Positions 13,689-22,600 of a stretch of 64,000 nucleotides of DNA are shown one piece after another (position 1 is the first letter of the stretch; each line of letters opens with the position of its first letter). Both the position numbers and the translations under genes were made by a program. The notes below the pieces were generated by a model that made no database searches, was not told the DNA's origin, and saw nothing but the letters and a program-made list of their open reading frames with translations. Origin of the DNA: SIG672 sp045657105 (GTDB lineage Bacteria > Bacillota > Clostridia > Oscillospirales > CAG-272); contig JAZOSN010000021.1 in NCBI GenBank assembly GCA_045657105.1, positions 1 to 64,000 on the forward strand. Direction: 5' to 3'.

Positions 13689-16600
13689 TTACTGTTGCTC
13701 GTCCTCAACACCGATAACTTCAAGAGCGTGTTCAAGGAATTCTGCGATCTGTCTGTGTCCCGCAGTATTGGGGTGCAGACCGTCCTCCATATAATACTCT
13801 CTCGTTTCGTCGGCAGAGGGATCCATATCAAGCTCTGTATAAAGATCTATCACGTTAAGCGAATACTTATCGCATATAGCCTTAATAGCATTTACGTAGT
13901 CTTCAAGCGTGTGTCCGGCGCCGTTCGGAATGTGGTCAAACGTATGTGCCTCACCTGTTGCCGAGTTGGTACCGTAGCCGTATCTGTGAAGAGGAGTAAT
14001 AAATACTATCTCTGCATTCGGATTATTCTCTATAAGTGCAGAAGCTATGATGTTAAGTGCTCCGTAGAAGGACGTATCGGTCGTATCGTCGATAGTGCCG
14101 AGAGGCGTATCGTGACCGTAGTCGTTGGTTCCCATAAAGATCGTTATGAGATCTGCATCTGCGGGAATATCGCCATATCTGTTTACAAGAGGCTCGTGCT
14201 CATCTCCGTAACTGCTCGAAGAGCTTATGCAGCTTCCTGCAACGCCCATACCAACGGCAGATTTGAGTTCGAGCATTTTTTCGAGGAGCTCCCAATAGGT
14301 ATCTCCCTCGCAGTTCACGCCCTCTGTTATACTGTCACCGACGAAAACGGCAACCTTATCTGCCCACGGACCCTTCGAATGAACAACCTCACTTGCAACG
14401 AAATACTTCGAGAACAGAAGTGCATCGGAATCGCTGGTTATCATAATAATATCGTGAGCTATTTCCTCGGGAGTTCTTACGTCTGCAAAAATGCTTGCAG
14501 AGTAGATCTCGCCCTTGAACACCTGAGCGGAAAGTCTATTGTCGTTCGCTACGCAGAACGTACTTCCGTCGAAAGGAACGGGAGCATCAAGTGTTATGGT
14601 TTCGACAAGCTCTCCGTCAACGAACAGAGATGCCGAAAGTCCGTCTATCGTAAATGCGAGGTGTACAGGCTCCTCAGAACGAATATCAACGTTAAAGATG
14701 TACGAGTAACTCTTTGAGTTAACCTTATACCACAGACGAGGATTTCCGTTCGTATAAATTTCAAGATTCATACGACCGCTCGAAGTGCCGTCGTAGTTTC
14801 CGAATATTACACCGCCTCTGTCCGTAATACGAGGTGAAAGCTTGAGAAGTGCCTCGAAGGTCAAGGGCGCCTTGTTGAAGCTATCATCTATCGCATAGTA
14901 TCCGCCGTCTTTAAGAGCACCGTCAGTGCTTGTATAATCGTTATGAATTATTCCGTCCGATGTGAAAGGAACGCTGCAAACGTTTATAAGCTTGCCGCAG
15001 GAAGCGCATACGAGTCTGCCAAGACCGTCGCCGTCCTCGGTAGGACTTGTGATCATTTCGAATACTACGTTTGTATGAGTGTCAGTTTCGGTAACAAGCT
15101 TAGTGCCGAGATAGCTTGTCGAAACAAGGAGTCCTCCTTCTCCTGCCGTCGAGATCATATCTTGGGCGATCTGCTGCTCGCTTCTTACGTGGTCGAAGAC
15201 GTTTACAGAGTATATAACACCCTTGAAATACTGAACATTTCCATCTCTTCCGTCTCCGCCGATACGGTATCCCATCGTGGACTCAGGCAGCTCAAGCTCA
15301 AGCTCTCTGACCTCGGCAAGCTCTCCGTTTACGTAAAGGCTTGCAAGCTTTCCGTCAACAGTGAGCGCAATATGAACCGGCTTATCACTTCTCACGTCGG
15401 TATCAAATCTGCAATCCACCTTCGTAGTGCCGTTTATGAAGTAAAGTCTGAGCTTACCGTTTGTATAGATCTCAACGTTTATAGGCTGATCGTTATTTCC
15501 GTTATTACCGAAGATAACTCCGCCTCTATCGGCATAACCCTTCGGCAGGTGGATAAGTGCTTCGAAGGTTACGGGAGTCTTGTCAAGTGTGCAATCAACT
15601 TCGCCAATCAGATTGTCCTCAAAGCTCTGTCCGTAGTCGCTCTGCTTTCCGCTTTCGGTAAAGTAGGTCGAGTAAACGAGTCCCTCTTCACTCGGGCTTA
15701 CTGCCAGAATATCGGAAGTTATTTCGTCCCAGTAGCGAACGCTCGAGAAGAGATTTACCGAATATATAGTTCCCTTGAAATACTGTTCGTTATTTACACG
15801 GTGGTCTCCGCCGATAACGAAGCCTTCGGTTATCGCGGGAATTGTAGCTTCAAGCTCTGCGGTTTCGGTAACCGTACCGTTAATATACAGAGTTGCAAGC
15901 AGGTCTTCAACCGTAAGCGCGAGATTTATCGGCTTATCGGAACGCACGTCAGTTTCAAAGGTATAGCTGTATTTAACTCCGTCTGTTATGTAATACAGTC
16001 TGAGCTTACCGCCTGCAAGAATCTCGATGTTTACAGTATCGCTCGATCCGTCCGTATAGTTTCCTATAATAACTCCTGCGCGATCCGCATAGCTTGTGGG
16101 AAGCATAAGGGTTGCTTCGAAGGTCACGGGTGCTTTATCAAGCGCGGGAATCTCGTTCAAAGTATCCTTTTTAAACGTTTGACCGCTTACCTTGTTTCCT
16201 GCAACATAGAGCGGCGAGTTGTTAACGGTAAAGTAAGTAGAATAAACGAGGTCGGGTGCAGAAACGCCTACATAGCTTACGTCAGAGATGATCTCCTCTG
16301 CCGTTCTGACGTCTGCGAAAAGATTTACCGAATAGATCTTTCCCTTGAACGTTTGCATTCTGTCGGTTCTTATGTCTCCGCCAAGTGCAAAGGGTCTGTC
16401 TATCTCGGGAAGAGGATTGGTAACCTCAATGCTTTCCGAGAATTCTCCGTTCACGTAAAGTCTTGCTTCGTTGCCGTCAACAGTGACTGCAATATGAACA
16501 GGCTCTATCGAGCGAATGTCACGGCTGAATACTACATCGGTTCTTATTCCGTTTGTGATATAGAACAGTCTTACGCGTCCTTCTGTAAATATCTCAAAGT

Positions 16601-19600
16601 TGAGTGCATTCTCATTGTCTGCCGCCGAATAGTTACCCATGATAACTCCGCCTCTGGACCAGGATTTCGGCTGGAAAAGAATCGTCGCCTCAAAGGTATG
16701 CGGAGTTTTGCCTATTGATACGGGAATAGTGGTAGTATCGGTAAAGCTTACTCCGATATTCGTTTCGGGATCAATAGCAGAACCCGTATATTTCGTTTCC
16801 TCGGCTTCTATGACCTTGTCGCAGATAACACATTTCTTATAGCGGATTCCGTGTTCGGTGGGAGTTGCGACCTTTTCAATTATCCACTGACCGCCGTAGT
16901 GAACAGTGTTTATGATCTCTTTGTGTCCGCAGCAGGTACAGACCTTATAAACGTAACCGTGTTCGGTTTCGGTCGCTTCCTGTCTTTTACTTTCAGAGGC
17001 AAAGGTATGTGAAACGAGATCCGTATCCGTTGTGTATCTTGCCACAGTGGAGAACACGCTGTTTTCCGAGCAGGTCTTTTCCTTTATTACCAGTGCAAAG
17101 TTCGACTGATAATACATAGATCCTCCATGGAGATTAAGCGAGTTGAGAAGCGAAACGTAGTAGCGCTGACCGTCCTTCACGTACGAGAATTGAAGATCCT
17201 TGTTATGAATAGCGCCGAGCGACCACTCGTTTATCGACTTATATCCAATATCAACACCCTCTACCAGATCGTCAAATGTTGTCGGATCGAAGGATTCCAT
17301 ATTTACATAGATCTTATTATTGGGATTTTTATTTTTATGGAATGCATCTATAAGCATCTTTTCCATCTGCTGTGCAAGAGGGAAAGTTCCGCTATACTCT
17401 GCGGCATTCCACGTAAAGAGTATATAGTCCTCAGAGTTGTAAAGCTCTCTGAAATACTTGCAATAGGGATTGTATATCTCGCTCCACGAGAGTATATCGC
17501 CACCGAACGGAGTGAAATAAAGCTCAAAGACGTCGTCATTTTCGCTTCCGAGATAAACAAGACGCTCGTTTTCGGGTATGTCATCACCCTTTCCTGCAAG
17601 TATAAGGTCTATTTGACTTGTGGTTTCGACGTTCATTTTATTCTGGAATTCAATTATACCCTCCTGATGGCTGTAATTAAGCATCAGTCGCAGGTAGTTG
17701 ACCGAAACTCGGTATATATCCTCGTGGTCGGAAATTATAGTCGCGGTTTGGAGCTTCCAGTTGGCGTTATAGCCTGCGCCGTAAATACCGTCAAGGTTAG
17801 AGCTTGACGTCCAGACTGCGTTTTTGTGTACCTCGCCGTTCATGTCGAGATAATGCGATACGGCACAAAGCTTGGTGTGCATCATATCCGTTCCGCCCTT
17901 GCCGCCGTTACTGAGTGTCCAGTCGAAATAGCAGAAGGTAAGATAATCGCTTATGGTACCGTAAGGTGCATATTCGGGATCACAGTAATCGTTGACGTAA
18001 GCGTCAAAATAGGTTTCAAAGGTGGAAGGAAGCTTTCCTGCACTGTTTATAGGATACGCGTCCCTGTGAGCGAGCACGTTTACGTGTATTCCCATTTTTG
18101 CCGCAGATACGAGAAGGTAAGCCACGCGAACAAATCCGAATTCGTCGTAATTCTCATTCGCAAGAGCTCTGGTATATCCAAAATATCTGCTGTTTCGGTT
18201 AATATTTACCGCGGTCTGAACCGAGAATCGGTAAGACGCTATATCTATGTGTACCTCTTCATCGGGGTTAGCCTTCTTGTAGAGCATCGCCTGATATATC
18301 ATCAGAGCTTCGCCGACAGTCATATTATGTGCCGTCGAATATTTGGGATAAACGAAGGTGTCAACCGTGACTCTTCCGCCGTTTATGTTATCAAACACCG
18401 TGGTTCCGCGGCTCATAAAGTTAGAGCTGTTATCAAGAACCGGGAATTTATCGTAGGTCGAATTGATATATCCGTTGCTCGAATTTACGGCAAGGTCAAA
18501 CACGTCGTTTACAGACGGCGAGGCGTCACCGACCGTGTTCTTTACAGATTCGACCGTACTCGTGTAGGTTGAGGCAGAAGGAACCTTCACGCTCTGTGTA
18601 TTTACGGTAAGTAGGCCTTCTATCGCGCTCTCCCAATAAGCATCGTCGGTAGCACCCTGAGTATCAAGATCGGTATGCTTTGCTTTATCTATGTTCAGAA
18701 CTGCATTAGTGGTATTACCCCATATAATATTTCCGCCGCTCTCGGCAGTATTGCCCGAAACGCTGAGTTTTGCAAGCGTTACGACCGTACCTGCCGCAGT
18801 TTCGTACATAAATCCGCCCTTGTCGGCTTTATTAAGCTCGGCGTTAGTGTTATATACATAGGCATCACTCTTGCCCGAAATATACATACCGCCGCCCATA
18901 CCGCCTGCAACGTTTTCTTTAAAGCTACAACCGTTGAATACCGTCTTTGTTCCGTAGGTATAAACGAATGCGCCCGCGCCGTTTTCGAGAGTGGTATTTG
19001 CAACAAATTCGGTCTTGTATATCTCAGATACCGCGCCCTCGTACAAATACACACCGGCACCCATATTAGAGGAGTTGTTGTTTACTGTGCCTGAGTACAT
19101 TGTAAGCTGACCGAAGCTGCTGTAAATAAATCCTCCGTTTGTTCTTGCGGAGTTTCTCGATGCGGTAACGTTATTAAGCTTCGCTACTGCATTTGTTCCG
19201 AGATAAATTCCTCCGCCGATATATTCACTTCTGTTCTTTGTGAATACACCGCCGTCTATTTCAAGAGTGGAGCCGACAACCGAGATAGCTCCGCCTGCGC
19301 CGTCGGACTTTGTAGAAACCGAGTTGGAAACAAAGGTAACGTCCTTCATAAAGACGTCAACTCCTGCGGTAAGCAGAACTGCTCCGCCGTTGTCTTTTGC
19401 TTTATTGTTTGCAAAATCCGTCGATTTCAGGGTAAGAACCTTGGTGTCGTTTTCGATTGCTCTTCTGGTCGTATATATTGCTCCGCCGTTGTCAGCCGAG
19501 TTGCCTGTTACGGTAGAGTTGTTTAGAGTTACTCTCGCATTTATATCTATACTGCTGCTATAAGCAACGTAGATAGCACCGCCGTTTTTCTCCGAGTGGT

Positions 19601-22600
19601 TGCCCTCTATCACAGAGCCGTCTATTTTAAGCGTTGCGCTTCGTACCGAGATCGCTCCGCCGTGCGAGGTCGCGGTGCCGTTTGCGATGCTCGAATTATT
19701 TATCGAAACGGTCGATTCGCCTATAATATAGAACGCTCCGCCCTCTCCGCTCGCTATGCTTCCGTCGAACGAGGTGTTGTTGACTGTGAGATTTGACTTG
19801 CGCTCAACACAGATCGAGCCGCCGTTTTCGGCACTGTTCGAAATAAATTCACAGCCGTCGGTGGTTACGATAGAGCCGGACTCATAGGTGCTGTTAGCAC
19901 AGTAGAGCGAGATAGCTCCGCCGTCGGTCGCACTGTTTCCTATGAAGCGACAGTTTTCAAGGTAAACATATCGTGTAACGTAAGCCTGCGTGGATTTGGT
20001 AACAAACATCGCTCCGCCGCGTGATTTCGCGGTATTTCCCGAGAAAACGGTGTTCATTACGGTAAACGTACTCGACGTATGGATAGCTCCGCCGCTTCCG
20101 GTAAGAGCCTTGTTGCCTTCAAAGGTCGTGTTTCCGTAGATAACTATTCCGTTGAGAGTAGAGGTACATATTGCGCCGCCGTTGACCTCTGCAACGTTAT
20201 CTTTAAAGAGTACGGGAGTCGAGCTTCTGTATCCGATATTAAGTTGGCTTGTCGCTAAGCTTGCCGAATAGTAAACTCCTCCGCTTACGGTAGCGCGGTT
20301 AGCTACGAAGCTTCCTCCGTATATTTTTATAGTTCCGTAGTTGTAAACGATACCTCCGCGCGCACCCTCGTTGCCCTCGAAATGTCCTGCGTATATTTTC
20401 AGGTTGCTTTCGTTGTAGAATACGCCGCCGATAGAGGAATTGCGTCCCTCCTCGGAAGATGCATCTTCAATATCTACCGAGTTGTTGATAAAGCTTCCGC
20501 CGTATATATTAAGACCGCCGAACGGAATTATCGCTACCGATCCTCCGACACGGTTCGGACGTGAAAGCTTATAATACTCATTGTAGGTTCTCTCGTTTTC
20601 GTTCTTATGACAATTCGTAACGGTTACGTTATTATAGACGTTAGCAACTGCTCCGTTACAAATAAACATTACCGTACCGACTACGTCAACAGTCATATTA
20701 TCCTTGTTTCCGTCTATTATAAGAAGCGACGGGGTGTCGGACGACGGATTACCGAGAGTAAGACGCGAGTCTGCCTTTTCGATCATCGCGTTGCTTCCGT
20801 CCGCACGCTCACCGACGACAAATATATCTCCGCCAAAATCGGCAGCTCTCGTGAGCGTGTGACGCGCCGTAGAGAATATTATAACGTCGTAAGTTATATA
20901 GAACGTGCGATCTATTTCAAAATCGGCTACTATTCTTATGTTTTTCTTGCCTGCAAGCAGTGCATCTTCAAGCTCCTTTGCGCTTGAAACGTCAAAGGCA
21001 CCGCTAAGATCTCCCGCGCTCTCATTTCCCTCTTCGATGTATTCGGGAACATCGTCGTATATGGTTTTGATCGTAAGCGTTCCGTAAAGTGCTGCTTCCC
21101 AGTAGCTCGGCGTATACGACGAATTTGAAGTATCGCTATGCGCCACCTTGTTTATATAAAGAGTAGCACCGCTTCCGATACCGTAAATGAACGCGCCCTT
21201 AGCCGAGGTGTTATCGGAAACGGTCGTGCCGATTACCGTAGCCTCTGTTCCGCTTCCGTTCAAGCAGAGAAATCCGCCCTTGCTTGCCGTGTTACCGTTT
21301 ATAACGACGTTATAAACACTCGCCTTTGCCTTACTGCATACGTACACTGCTCCGCCGTACGTCTGGGCGGTATTGCCTGTGAACTCACAGATCTGAGTAA
21401 GAAGCGAGGTTCCGCTATCCGAAGCGTATACCGCGCCGCCGTTCTTGCCTGCCTTGTTTCCACTGAACACCGCGGTAAATATTTTCGCCGTAGAATTATC
21501 ATCTACCGAGATAGCACCGCCGTCAAGAAGTGCACTGTTGGTATTGAAAACCGTATCATAAACAACGAGTGTCGATCCCGACGCGTTTATTGCTCCGCCG
21601 TTATTAGCCGCGCCGTTTGCGACCATCTGTGTCTGATTGTTTATATACGCGCTTGATCCGACTATATTGATCGCACCGCCGTTATAGTCGGCATCGTTGC
21701 CGGTAAACGACGATCCGCCGATCGAAATCTCAGAGGACTCGGCGTATATAGCTCCGCCCTCAAAGGCGTATCCGTATTCAAAGGTGTCGTCAGAGGAGAA
21801 AAGCTTTGCTCCGCTCACATAAACGGAGGCACCCTTGTCTGCCTCGTTCTTACTTGCACTGTTTTTGCTCATGGTCACTTTTGCGGCAGCAGCATATACA
21901 AATCCGCCGTTTTCAAGTGCCTTATTTAGCGTAGCGTTTGATCCTTCAAGTGTCAGATCTGCTCCGTTTGAGTATATCGCACCGCCGTTTGTTGCGGTAT
22001 TAGAGTTAAACGTACAGTTGTTTACCGCAAGAGAAGCGTTCGTTACGTAAATCGCTCCACCCTCGGTCGCACTGTTTGCTATGAAAACACAGTCGTTTAT
22101 ATCAAACTCGCCGTTTGCAAGATATATCGCTCCGCCGAGCTCGGCAGTGTTTGTATTAAAGACAGCACCGACGATGCTTACGTCGCAGTCGGCATTATCA
22201 ATATAAAGTGCACCGCCCATAGTTGCGCCGTTCGAGGTGAACGTAGCCTCCGAAAGAGATGCGCTTCCGCCAGCAAAGTAGATGGCTCCGCCGAGAGCGG
22301 CAGTATTTCCGAAGATCTCGGACTTTATCTGAACGCTTCCGAGCTCTGCGTATATTGCGCCGCCGTTTTCGCTTGCGACGTTACCCGATATATCACAGGA
22401 GTCTACTGTGAGCTCACCGAGATTATATATTGCTCCGCCGAGGCGAGCGACGTTTTCTTTGAGCGAGCCGCCGAGCATATTAAGCATTCCGACGTTATAG
22501 ATCACTCCGCCCTTGTCTGCACTGTTGCCGCTGAACAGACCGTCGTTTACGTTAAGAATTCCCTTGTTTAAAATAACCGCGTTGCCAACACTTGTATTGC

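Noticed and set aside
14943..16718. Long open frames antisense to the giant gene (591 residues and others)
   Set aside because: Shadows of a repetitive, biased coding sequence; peptides are Cys/Tyr/Arg-rich with no domain.
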